A stretch of 9,275 bases of DNA from CAIZGX01 sp039805165 (GTDB lineage: Bacteria > Bacteroidota > Bacteroidia > Flavobacteriales_D > Sanyastnellaceae): positions 1 through 9,275 of the forward strand of contig JBDLUS010000033.1 of the NCBI GenBank assembly GCA_039805165.1. Reading direction: 5' to 3'. How positions within the stretch are numbered: the first letter of the stretch is position 1; every line of letters starts with the position of its first letter. This document shows positions 1 to 5,612 of this stretch, in pieces. Under the pieces are notes generated by a model. It made no database searches, was not told where the DNA came from, and saw only the letters and a program-made list of their open reading frames with translations. A program made the position numbers and the translations under genes.

Positions 1-34
1 GAAGTAGTGAAAGGGCGAATAGTGTTTTTCTCAT
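1..34 (-). CDS. 5' end of a gene with a signal-peptide-like start (partial)
   Basis: Read on the minus strand from an ATG at 34-32, the open frame gives MRKTLFALSLL before it leaves the window. A positive n-region followed by a hydrophobic run is what the start of a Sec signal peptide or lipoprotein signal looks like. A TATTTTTG element lies 16 bases upstream of the ATG, in the right orientation and a plausible position for a Bacteroidota -7 box. Only eleven codons are visible, so the product cannot be named, and a chance open frame is possible. It would be divergent from the gene starting at 87. Confidence 0.5.
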   Translation of the reverse strand, partial: MRKTLFALSLL

Positions 35-50
35 CTTGAAATTTCTAAGA

Positions 51-58
51 CAAAAATA
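51..58 (-). promoter_or_regulatory. Putative -7 box (TATTTTTG) for the leftward partial gene
   Basis: The minus strand reads TATTTTTG, an exact match to the Bacteroidota -7 consensus TAnnTTTG, 16 bases before the ATG at 34. No clear TTTG -33 element is seen at the usual distance, so this is a motif match only. Confidence 0.3.
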
Positions 59-71
59 ACACCAACTTTAA

Positions 72-79
72 TAGCTTTG
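72..79 (+). promoter_or_regulatory. Putative -7 box (TAGCTTTG) for the 87-611 gene
   Basis: TAGCTTTG matches TAnnTTTG exactly and ends seven bases before the ATG at 87. Since transcription usually starts about 5-7 bases after this box, the mRNA would begin at or next to the start codon, making it leaderless or nearly so. No good -33 element was found about 19 bases upstream. Confidence 0.4.
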
Positions 80-86
80 TTCGGAT

Positions 87-611
87 ATGCGTGAATCTAT
101 TCTTTTAAAGTACGATTTGGCGTCAGAAGAGGAGCTGGAAGAGTTCCTATACAACGCTGCTTTTGAAGAGGCGAAGCTCTTTCGCTCGCGCATGGGTGTG
201 CGTCTTTTGCGCAGAAAACATCTGAAGAAGATTGAAGAATGGTCAGCCGATATCACCCTCGGACTTTGCATGAATGAGTTCAATTTTGCTCCAGCCTATT
301 GGATGGAAGGAGGAAGTTGGTTGGAACATTTGAGAAACGTAGAGGCCATGGTGAGTCTAGGATTTAAGCAGGTCTTTCAGGCGAGCGGGGTGTATGAGAT
401 GCATTATGCGTTGGAGGGATTGGAGCGAGCCGTAACCGATTGGGAAGATTTCTTGTTGAAGTCAGATTTGGCTTTGCTTGAAGAGCCGATTCACTCCCGC
501 GAAGAGTTAAACACAGCTGAAGCCATTCAGTTTTTGTTGAAGGGTGAAGAAGCGAATGCCATGTCTTTGTTGCGAAAGGAAAAGACGCGTTTGAGCGCCT
601 TCATTAAATAA
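87..611 (+). CDS. Unrecognised 174-residue cytoplasmic protein
   Basis: I do not recognise this family. The protein has no signal peptide or membrane segment and is probably cytoplasmic. The first 60 residues are rich in Glu, Lys and Arg and look helical: EEELEEFLYNAAFEEAK, then a basic stretch RLLRRKHLKK. The middle has several tryptophans (WMEGGSWLEH around residues 72-81). The last 45 residues contain a short helical pattern (LNTAEAIQFLLKGEEANAMSLLRKEK) reminiscent of a tetratricopeptide-like helix pair, but there is no clear repeat. Use of the ATG at 87 is supported by the TAGCTTTG box just upstream. The exporter gene begins 43 bases after the stop on the same strand, so the two may be co-transcribed. 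That is the only functional hint. That the gene is real is fairly sure; its role is unknown. Confidence 0.75.
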   Translation: MRESILLKYDLASEEELEEFLYNAAFEEAKLFRSRMGVRLLRRKHLKKIEEWSADITLGLCMNEFNFAPAYWMEGGSWLEHLRNVEAMVSLGFKQVFQASGVYEMHYALEGLERAVTDWEDFLLKSDLALLEEPIHSREELNTAEAIQFLLKGEEANAMSLLRKEKTRLSAFIK

Positions 612-654
612 TCACGAATTGAAAACCTTTTCGAAGTAAGATTGTTGGAAGAGT

Positions 655-2925
655 ATGAAAATGTCTGACGTTCGAATTTCCTGGCTTTCCATTGCATTCA
701 TTGCATTGGGAACCATGACTTCCATCTACTTGATTTCTCTTTTGAAATTCGATTATGATTTTGAAGATTTCTTCCCGAAGAACGATCCTGAAACCGAGTA
801 TTATTTAGAATTCAGGAAGTCATTCGAAACAGACAACGACTTCTTCATTGTTGCTCTTGAAAACGACGGAAGTATTTTCGATTCTACCTTTCTTTCTCAC
901 GTCGACTCACTCACCAAAAAGCTACAGGCGTTGCCGAATGTTGAAGAGTGTGTAGGTCCAACTTCGTTAATGACCTACGCCGTAGACCCCTTGTTTGGTG
1001 GGGTGTTCGAAACACCTTTGCTTTCTGCGAATTCTTCTCAATCGTTCAAACAAGATTCCGTGACCATCTGGAATTCGCCTTCATACGTAGGCGTCTTTTT
1101 CGGAACGAACGGAAGGTCAGTCGCCATTAACATGAAGCACACGCAAATGTTAAGCAAGGAAAAGTGCGATGACTTGGCAAAGAATATTCAAGCGGAAGTC
1201 AATAAATTTCAATTCAAAAAATCGCATGTCATTGGTCGCGCGCTCGGACAGAAGCTCTACGTAGAGCTAATGATTAAAGAGTTAGCACTTTTTATTTCAA
1301 TCAGTTTAGTCCTCACGACAATCTTCCTGTTCATCGCTTTCAGAAGCGGATGGGGAATCATTATTCCAACAACGGTGGTGCTATTGAGCATTATTTGGAC
1401 GCTCGGATTCTTGAAGATCATGGGCAAAGATTTGGATCTTATGCTTACCGTTTTGCCTACGATTCTTTTTGTAGTTGGAATGAGCGACTCGGTGCATGTG
1501 CTCACGAAGTACATGCAAGAACTTCGAAAAGGGAAAGAGAAGATTGAAGCGATACGCTATGCGTTTAAGAGCATTCGCTTGGCTACTTTCTTGACTGCGT
1601 TAACTACAGCTATTGGATTTTTCACCTTGGTGTTTTCCAACATTCAACCGATTTCTGATTTTGGTATCTACACTGCAGTAGGAGTGCTCTTGGCATACGG
1701 ACTAACATACACGCTACTTCCAGCGATATTAATCTTAGGTAAGCCGAAGCGCATGAACGACTTCGCCATGTCGGATGATTTCTGGACTTCGAAATTGCAC
1801 AACGGATTTATGTGGGTGCTTCGAAACCGGAAGTCGATTTGGATAGGAGGAATCGTGATTCTTGGATTAAGCGCATGGGGTGTTTCAACGATTGTGGTAG
1901 ACAACAAGATGTTGGAAGACTTGAAAGACGACCACGTCTTGAAGCAAGAATTTTCTTTCATGGAAAAGGAATTCGCGGGTTGTCGTCCGTTTGAATTGGG
2001 TATTGTTATGCCGAACGATTCTGCCATTCAATCGGTGAAAGTGTTGAAGCAATTGGATACGCTGGAATCTTATTTGCGCAATGAATACGGGGTAGGGGCC
2101 ATGCTCGGATATGCGCAATTGGTAAAGGAAGCGAATAAGACATTGAATTTCGGAATGGAAGAGTATTACGTCATTCCAGATAGTCTGAAAGAGATTAGAG
2201 CCATTGAAGAATTGTTGCAACAAGGACCCATTGCTCGCGCAACGGGAATGGCATACAACGATAGCACGCGAACGCTGCGCATTAGCGGAAAAGTTGGCGA
2301 TATTGGTCGATTGCATTTCGATTCGTGCAATCAAAAGTTAATTGCGTTCATGGATGTGAATTGTCCCGATTTATCGAATCGAAAAATCACCGGAACAGCT
2401 CACTTAATCGACGTAAACAACCGTAGTCTAATCGAGAACACTGTTTGGGATTTGCTCATTAGCGTTTTGGTTATTGGAATTATCATGGGTATTGTCTACA
2501 AGTCGTGGCGCATGATCCCGCTGACCATTCTTCCGAATTTATTTCCGTTGTTGATTGTCGCAGGAATCATGGGATTCACAGGCATTCCATTGAAAGTGAG
2601 TACCAGTATCATCTTCAACATAGCCTTTGGAATTGCGGTAGATGATACGATCCATTTCTTAGCGCGTGTACGTAGTTTATTGGGTGAAGGCTTAAGCGTG
2701 AACTACGCCGTAAAGCGCACCTTCCTCACAACAGGAAAAGCTATGATTGTCACCACACTCATTCTCAGTGGCGGCTTCCTCACCTTAATCTTCAGCGATT
2801 TTCTAGGCACGCATTACATAGGTCTTCTCGTGAGCTTAACGCTCTTCATAGCCTTGTTCGCGGAGTTGTTGTTCTCGCCTTTGATTGTGATGTTCTTCTT
2901 TAAGAAAAAAGTTAAGAGAAGTTAA
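655..2925 (+). CDS. MMPL/RND-superfamily membrane transporter
   Basis: A 756-residue inner-membrane protein with the duplicated layout of MMPL/RND exporters: TM1 at about 9-30, a periplasmic domain, a TM2-TM6 bundle at about 208-362, TM7 at about 394-413, a second periplasmic domain, and a TM8-TM12 bundle at about 597-749. The post-TM1 motif FDYDFEDFFPKNDPE (32-46) is typical of the family. The proton-relay type motifs are present in both halves: GMSDSVH (275-281) and GIAVDDTIHFLAR (659-671). Family knowledge says such proteins use the proton gradient to move lipids or other hydrophobic substrates; the substrate here cannot be deduced. No adaptor or outer-membrane partner gene is adjacent, so it resembles the stand-alone hopanoid/lipid-type transporters rather than tripartite drug pumps. 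The start at 655 is preceded by a purine-rich GGAAGAG; a second ATG at 661 is possible. The gene's last codons merge into the GTTAAGAGAA repeat units that follow. Confidence 0.93.
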   Translation: MKMSDVRISWLSIAFIALGTMTSIYLISLLKFDYDFEDFFPKNDPETEYYLEFRKSFETDNDFFIVALENDGSIFDSTFLSHVDSLTKKLQALPNVEECVGPTSLMTYAVDPLFGGVFETPLLSANSSQSFKQDSVTIWNSPSYVGVFFGTNGRSVAINMKHTQMLSKEKCDDLAKNIQAEVNKFQFKKSHVIGRALGQKLYVELMIKELALFISISLVLTTIFLFIAFRSGWGIIIPTTVVLLSIIWTLGFLKIMGKDLDLMLTVLPTILFVVGMSDSVHVLTKYMQELRKGKEKIEAIRYAFKSIRLATFLTALTTAIGFFTLVFSNIQPISDFGIYTAVGVLLAYGLTYTLLPAILILGKPKRMNDFAMSDDFWTSKLHNGFMWVLRNRKSIWIGGIVILGLSAWGVSTIVVDNKMLEDLKDDHVLKQEFSFMEKEFAGCRPFELGIVMPNDSAIQSVKVLKQLDTLESYLRNEYGVGAMLGYAQLVKEANKTLNFGMEEYYVIPDSLKEIRAIEELLQQGPIARATGMAYNDSTRTLRISGKVGDIGRLHFDSCNQKLIAFMDVNCPDLSNRKITGTAHLIDVNNRSLIENTVWDLLISVLVIGIIMGIVYKSWRMIPLTILPNLFPLLIVAGIMGFTGIPLKVSTSIIFNIAFGIAVDDTIHFLARVRSLLGEGLSVNYAVKRTFLTTGKAMIVTTLILSGGFLTLIFSDFLGTHYIGLLVSLTLFIALFAELLFSPLIVMFFFKKKVKRS

Positions 2926-2997
2926 GAAGAGGTAAGAGAGGGGAAGATTAATCGGGTCGAAATATCTTTCGACCCTCGTTAAGAGAAGGTAAGAGAG
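2911..2997 (+). repeat. 10-base GTTAAGAGAA-type repeat units flanking a hairpin
   Basis: Three adjacent 10-mers (GTTAAGAGAA at 2911, GTTAAGAAGA at 2921, GGTAAGAGAG at 2931) are followed, after a hairpin, by two more (GTTAAGAGAA at 2978, GGTAAGAGAG at 2988). The first unit and part of the second encode the last residues and stop of the transporter, so the repeat overlaps the coding end. Seen directly; function unknown. Confidence 0.65.
2954..2975. other. Perfect 9-bp hairpin after the transporter gene
   Basis: GGGTCGAAA pairs with TTTCGACCC around a TATC loop, 28 bases after the transporter stop. The position suits a transcript end, but no T-run follows on either strand. It is therefore not a standard intrinsic terminator; it may protect the mRNA 3' end or be part of the repeat patch. 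Confidence 0.45.
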
Positions 2998-3044
2998 GGT
3001 GGGAACTACGTTGTTTGAACGTTGTTGTTCCAACTGCGTTATTT

Positions 3045-3190
3045 CTACTTCGTAATTCCTCCCGATAGCTATCGGGATCACAATTCCTACTTCGTAATTA
3101 TTCAACAACGAAGTTCAGATTATGATCCCGATAGCTATCGGGAGGAATAAAACTGAAAGTTTTCCAATTACGAAGTTCAGATTACGAAGT
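3045..3190. repeat. Scattered ACTTCGTAAT / ATTACGAAGT short repeats
   Basis: The motif ACTTCGTAAT occurs at 3047-3056 and 3089-3098, and its complement ATTACGAAGT at 3167-3176 and 3181-3190. A 15-base direct repeat, ACGAAGTTCAGATTA, occurs at 3108-3122 and 3170-3184. A 13-base direct repeat, CTACTTCGTAATT, occurs at 3045-3057 and 3087-3099. The copies surround and interleave with the palindromic element and stop just before the XRE gene's end. They look like decayed or shuffled copies of one intergenic repeat family. Confidence 0.65.
3055..3148. repeat. 94-base inverted repeat with nested CCCGATAGCTATCGGG palindromes
   Basis: The arms at 3055-3080 and 3123-3148 are perfect reverse complements over 26 bases. 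Each arm contains the self-complementary 16-mer CCCGATAGCTATCGGG (3061-3076 and 3127-3142), so each can fold on itself or pair with the other. The 42-base centre contains a second inverted pair, ACTTCGT (3089-3095) and ACGAAGT (3108-3114), and would extend the stem with interruptions. The element lies in the non-coding gap between the transporter and the convergent XRE gene, where it could act as a two-way transcript-end structure. I recall this palindrome as common between genes in some Bacteroidota genomes, but cannot confirm that here. Confidence 0.8.
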
Positions 3191-3195
3191 TTCAA

Positions 3196-3495
3196 TCAGA
3201 ATTTTAGAGTAATCTCCAACCTCGCTCCAAAACCAAGTTCAACAATTTTTTGAAGTGTTGAAATTCGAGCCTCTTTAAGATCATTCTCGATTTTAGAGAT
3301 ATATGATTTTGTTGTTCCAACTTTAATGGCGAGTTCTTCTTGCGTCATTCCGAGTTGCTGTCTGGTTTGTTGAATCAATGCGCCCGCTTTAAACAGTTCA
3401 TATCCGGCTTCAAGTTCTTCGCGTTTTTTTGTTCCTCTTTTTCCAAAGTGTTTCTCTTTGATTTCACTGAGGGTTTGCGTGTTTTTCGGTTTCAT
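3196..3495 (-). CDS. Solitary HigA-like XRE antitoxin/repressor
   Basis: A 99-residue DNA-binding protein. Residues about 38-95 form a Cro/C1 (XRE) helix-turn-helix: LIQQTRQQLGMTQEELAIKVG, then the recognition region TTKSYISKIEN (61-71). The N-terminal part (EIKEKHFGKRGTKKREELEAGYELF, 11-35) matches the pattern I know from HigA-type antitoxins of type II toxin-antitoxin pairs, in which this protein represses its own operon and neutralises a RelE/HigB-like mRNA interferase. No toxin gene is present: 3502-3644 has no usable frame and the other side is repeats, so it is an orphan. I chose the ATG at 3495; a TTG in frame at 3501 would add two residues. A good promoter (3518-3548) directly upstream indicates it is expressed on its own. 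A general repressor role is the alternative. Confidence 0.85.
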   Translation of the reverse strand: MKPKNTQTLSEIKEKHFGKRGTKKREELEAGYELFKAGALIQQTRQQLGMTQEELAIKVGTTKSYISKIENDLKEARISTLQKIVELGFGARLEITLKF

Positions 3496-3517
3496 TTTCA
3501 ACTTTTATTATGAACAT

Positions 3518-3548
3518 CAAAATTAATCAAGTTTCACTATAGAGCAAC
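3518..3548 (-). promoter_or_regulatory. Promoter of the XRE gene (GTTG-N19-TAATTTTG)
   Basis: On the minus strand GTTG (3548-3545), a 19-base spacer and TAATTTTG (3525-3518) fit the Bacteroidota consensus TTTG-N19-TAnnTTTG with one mismatch in the -33 box. The box ends 22 bases before the ATG at 3495, leaving a leader of about 15 bases. XRE repressors of this kind often bind over their own promoter, but no clear operator repeat was seen here. Confidence 0.55.
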
Positions 3549-3635
3549 TTTATTTTTTCGAGATCAATTTATGTTTAATCGCTTTCCTATTGTTTTTGAT
3601 TCATTCTCATTCTCCTACTGTTTCTGTTTCTAAAC

Positions 3636-3643
3636 TACATTTA
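3636..3643 (+). promoter_or_regulatory. Weak -7 candidate (TACATTTA) before the SUMF1-TonB gene
   Basis: TACATTTA fits TAnnTTTG except for the last base. It sits one base before the ATG at 3645, so if it is used the mRNA would begin after that ATG and translation would start at the second ATG, 3660. No TTTG is found 19 bases upstream, so this is tentative. Confidence 0.2.
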
Positions 3644-3644
3644 C

Positions 3645-4781
3645 ATGAATTACAGTATTATGAAACATCTAATTGCGGCAATATTATTTTTTATTGGAAC
3701 AGCTGAATTTGCTGTTGCGCAAAAAGATCCATTGAATCATGAAATGGTATTCGTTGAAGGCGGTACTTTTCAGATGGGAAGTGAAACAGGAGAAGCCGAT
3801 GAACGCCCTGTCCACAGCGTAACTTTAAGTTCTTTCAATATTGGAAAATATGAAGTCACCCAATCGCAGTGGAAAGCTGTAATGGGAAGCACCCGAAGTT
3901 ATTTCAAAGACTGTGACCATTGCCCTGTTGAATATGTTACATGGGATGATGTGCAAGTTTTTATTCGAAAGCTTAATGTCCAAACTGGTAAGAACTATCG
4001 CCTTCCTTCTGAGGCTGAATGGGAATACGCAGCTAAGGGTGGAAAGCATAGTAAAGGTTACACTTACAGTGGTTCAAACGATATAAACGATGTAGCGTGG
4101 TATGACGGTAACAGTGATAGAAAAACGCACGAAGTTGGAAAAAAGATAGCCAACGAATTGGGTATTTATGACATGAGTGGAAATGTATGGGAATGGTGTT
4201 ATGATTTGTATGGGAGTTACAATAACACTGATCAAAAAAATCCATATGGTTCTCCAACAGGTTGGTGGCGCGTTCATCGAGGTGGTACCTGGAGTCTAGG
4301 TGCAATTGATTGTCGGTCAGCAAGTCGAGATTATATAAATGCAGATTTCGGTGATGAGTACCGCGGCTTCCGTCTAGTGCTGCCTATAGAAGATGAGACA
4401 ATTGGAAAAAAATATAGAGAGCCGATAGAAAGCGTAGCACCTCCGGAAGAAAACAAAAATAATTTACCGGTAATTGTCGATGACGCAATTGCACAATATC
4501 CAGGAGGTGAAGGGGCTATGTATAAATTCATTTCAGATAATTTACGCTACCCAGAAAATGCTGTTGAAAATGGAATACAAGGAAAGGTATATTTGAAATT
4601 TGTTGTTGATGTAGACGGCACAGCCAAAGATTTTACAGTAATGAAAAGTGTTCCAGGTGGTCAGTCATTGGAGCAAGCGGCAATTGAAGTGTGTAAAAAA
4701 TTCCCGAAGTTTAATCCGCCTATGCGGGACGGCAAGCCAATAAAGACTTATTTTGTTTTACCGATAAATTTTCAACTCTAA
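3645..4781 (+). CDS. Secreted SUMF1/FGE-fold protein fused to a TonB C-terminal domain
   Basis: A 378-residue protein. Residues 1-26 are a signal peptide (KHLIAAILFF..., cleavage likely after AVAQ), so it acts beyond the inner membrane. Residues about 33-246 are a SUMF1/formylglycine-generating-enzyme fold: MVFVEGGTFQMGS, YEVTQSQWKAVMG, YRLPSEAEWEYAA, GIYDMSGNVWEWC, RVHRGGTW and GFRLVLP. A Pro/Glu-rich linker (250-282) leads to a TonB C-terminal domain (283-378): YPGGEGAMYKFISDNLRYP, GIQGKVYLKFVVDVDG and a final LPINFQL. In true formylglycine-generating enzymes two cysteines follow the RGGSW-type motif; here the first is Leu218 and only Cys223 remains, so the sulfatase-activating reaction is unlikely. 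The TonB part has no membrane anchor, so it is not a classical energy transducer. It may bind envelope partners instead. The ATG at 3660 would give an equally good signal peptide. The gene is AT-richer than its neighbours. Confidence 0.88.
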   Translation: MNYSIMKHLIAAILFFIGTAEFAVAQKDPLNHEMVFVEGGTFQMGSETGEADERPVHSVTLSSFNIGKYEVTQSQWKAVMGSTRSYFKDCDHCPVEYVTWDDVQVFIRKLNVQTGKNYRLPSEAEWEYAAKGGKHSKGYTYSGSNDINDVAWYDGNSDRKTHEVGKKIANELGIYDMSGNVWEWCYDLYGSYNNTDQKNPYGSPTGWWRVHRGGTWSLGAIDCRSASRDYINADFGDEYRGFRLVLPIEDETIGKKYREPIESVAPPEENKNNLPVIVDDAIAQYPGGEGAMYKFISDNLRYPENAVENGIQGKVYLKFVVDVDGTAKDFTVMKSVPGGQSLEQAAIEVCKKFPKFNPPMRDGKPIKTYFVLPINFQL

Positions 4782-4790
4782 CACCGAAGG

Positions 4791-4819
4791 AAAAAAAAAT
4801 GCCGACATGACGTCGGCAT
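4791..4819 (-). terminator. Intrinsic terminator of the tRNA-Ser gene
   Basis: On the minus strand ATGCCGAC and GTCGGCAT form an 8-bp stem around a 5-base GTCAT loop (4819-4799), followed directly by nine Ts. This is a textbook rho-independent terminator 7 bases past the tRNA 3' end. The T-run is only on the minus side, so the structure should not stop transcripts of the rightward gene ending at 4781, although the hairpin could still block readthrough. Confidence 0.88.
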
Positions 4820-4826
4820 AGTTTCG

Positions 4827-4913
4827 CGGAAAAGGGGGGATTCGAACCCCCGGTACAGTTTCCCGTACGACAGTTTAGCAAACTGTTGGTTTCAGCCACT
4901 CACCCACCTTTCC
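4827..4913 (-). tRNA. tRNA-Ser (anticodon GCT)
   Basis: The 87-base minus-strand sequence folds as a class II tRNA. The acceptor GGAAAGG pairs with CTTTTCC (one G-U pair) and is followed by discriminator G. The anticodon arm ACAGT-TTGCTAA-ACTGT has anticodon GCT (4879-4877). The long variable arm has a 6-bp stem GTACGG/CTGTAC with a GAAA loop, as expected for serine. The T arm is GGGGG-TTCGAAT-CCCCC. It reads the AGC and AGU codons. CCA is not encoded and must be added after transcription. The gene has its own promoter and terminator and is transcribed in the same direction as maf, which lies upstream of it. Confidence 0.97.
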
Positions 4914-4942
4914 TAACGGCTGTTCCTCTTTTACGAGGAGTG

Positions 4943-4973
4943 CAAATGTAAACCGACATTCCTATATTTCAAA
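4943..4973 (-). promoter_or_regulatory. Consensus promoter of tRNA-Ser (TTTG-N19-TACATTTG)
   Basis: On the minus strand TTTG (4973-4970), exactly 19 bases, and TACATTTG (4950-4943) match the Bacteroidota housekeeping promoter consensus without mismatch. Transcription should begin near 4936-4938, giving a 5' leader of about 24 bases that contains a small CTCCTC/GAGG-type hairpin and must be trimmed by RNase P. The -33 box lies only nine bases after the maf stop codon. Confidence 0.8.
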
Positions 4974-4981
4974 TTTTTTTT

Positions 4982-5581
4982 CTATTCCTTCCGGAAGTGT
5001 TCCTTCAGTGCCGCATAGACCCTGTGCGTGGGCAATCCCATGACGTTGAAATAACTTCCTTCTAAATTCACTATTCCAACTAAACCAATGAAATCCTGCG
5101 CCCCGTAACTTCCCGCTTTATCGAAGGGCTTGTAATGCTCTATGTAATGACGAAGTTCGGCTTCACTCATATCTGCAAAGGTTACCTTTGTGCAATCGGT
5201 AAACGAGTGTTTCCATGTGGAAGTGGACAGGCATACACCCGTGTACACTTCATGACTTCTTCCGCTCAATTGCCTCAGCATACTTAATGCTTCCTCGAAG
5301 TCTGCTGGTTTATTTAACAATGCCTCTTCAACATGAACCACCGTGTCTGCTGTAATCACCAACTCGTTGGCTGTTGCGGTTTTCAACAAAGCCTCGGCCT
5401 TCCTCTCTGCTAAGCGCTGTGCCACTTCCGTCAAAGGCCATGAAGGATCAATGCTTTCGTCTACATCCGAAACCCGAACTTCAAACGTTAGTCCCATGCC
5501 AGCCAACAATTCCTTCCTTCTCGGAGAGCCCGAGCCCAAGACTAACTTGTAGTTGTTCATCAACGGTAATAATTCTTCCAT
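4982..5581 (-). CDS. maf: Maf-type nucleoside triphosphate pyrophosphatase
   Basis: A 199-residue cytoplasmic enzyme that hydrolyses non-canonical or excess nucleoside triphosphates (dTTP/UTP or modified bases) to monophosphate and pyrophosphate. It was historically called a septum-formation inhibitor. Family motifs are all present: GSGSPRRKELL (16-26), ITADTVV (76-82), NKP (90-92), SGRSHEVYTGV (106-116), FDKAGSYGAQD (153-163) and GSYFNVMGLP (175-184). The DTVV and KAGSYGAQ pattern fits the YhdE-like dTTP/UTP subgroup. I chose the ATG at 5581, because a TAAATTTG -7 box lies exactly five bases upstream. The ATG at 5560 would also keep the whole domain, and a farther ATG at 5614 would overlap guaA. 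It is divergent from guaA with a 31-base gap, so two nucleotide-metabolism genes share one control region. Confidence 0.95.
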   Translation of the reverse strand: MEELLPLMNNYKLVLGSGSPRRKELLAGMGLTFEVRVSDVDESIDPSWPLTEVAQRLAERKAEALLKTATANELVITADTVVHVEEALLNKPADFEEALSMLRQLSGRSHEVYTGVCLSTSTWKHSFTDCTKVTFADMSEAELRHYIEHYKPFDKAGSYGAQDFIGLVGIVNLEGSYFNVMGLPTHRVYAALKEHFRKE

Positions 5582-5586
5582 GACAA

Positions 5587-5607
5587 CAAATTTACATCGT
5601 AAATTTG
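5587..5607. promoter_or_regulatory. Mirror-symmetric bidirectional promoter of maf and guaA
   Basis: TAAATTTG on the plus strand (5600-5607) and the same 8-mer on the minus strand (5594-5587) form a perfect inverted repeat around CATCG. Each is an exact TAnnTTTG -7 box and each is five bases from the start codon it faces (guaA ATG at 5613, maf ATG at 5581), so the symmetry axis at 5597 applies to boxes and start codons alike. Predicted transcript starts fall at the start codons, implying leaderless mRNAs. No TTTG -33 box is evident in either direction. The inverted repeat could instead, or in addition, bind a dimeric regulator. Confidence 0.6.
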
Positions 5608-5612
5608 CGCGC

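Noticed and set aside
1885..2334. A 149-residue open frame antisense to the transporter
   Set aside because: It lies wholly within a well-supported coding gene in the opposite strand, with no domain and no promoter motif noticed.
2954..2975. The 9-bp hairpin as a standard intrinsic terminator
   Set aside because: There is no T-run after the stem on either strand.
2836..3108. A 90-residue minus-strand open frame over the repeat patch
   Set aside because: It spans the transporter's end and the palindromic repeats, has low-complexity composition and no recognisable domain; it is a by-product of the repeats.
3041..3190. A CRISPR-like array
   Set aside because: The repeats are only 10-15 bases, occur in both orientations with irregular spacing, and no cas gene is present.
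3502..3644. A possible toxin gene partner for the HigA-like protein
   Set aside because: The minus-strand frames I followed are broken by stops within about a dozen codons and show no RelE/HigB motif; the gap is too short for a toxin.
3645..4781. Calling the SUMF1-fold protein a true sulfatase-activating enzyme
   Set aside because: One of the two catalytic cysteines is replaced by Leu218 and no sulfatase gene is adjacent.
4827..4913. tRNA-Ser as an integration site for the neighbouring AT-rich genes
   Set aside because: No integrase gene and no second copy of the tRNA 3' end were found in the window; the tRNA has an intact terminator directly after it.
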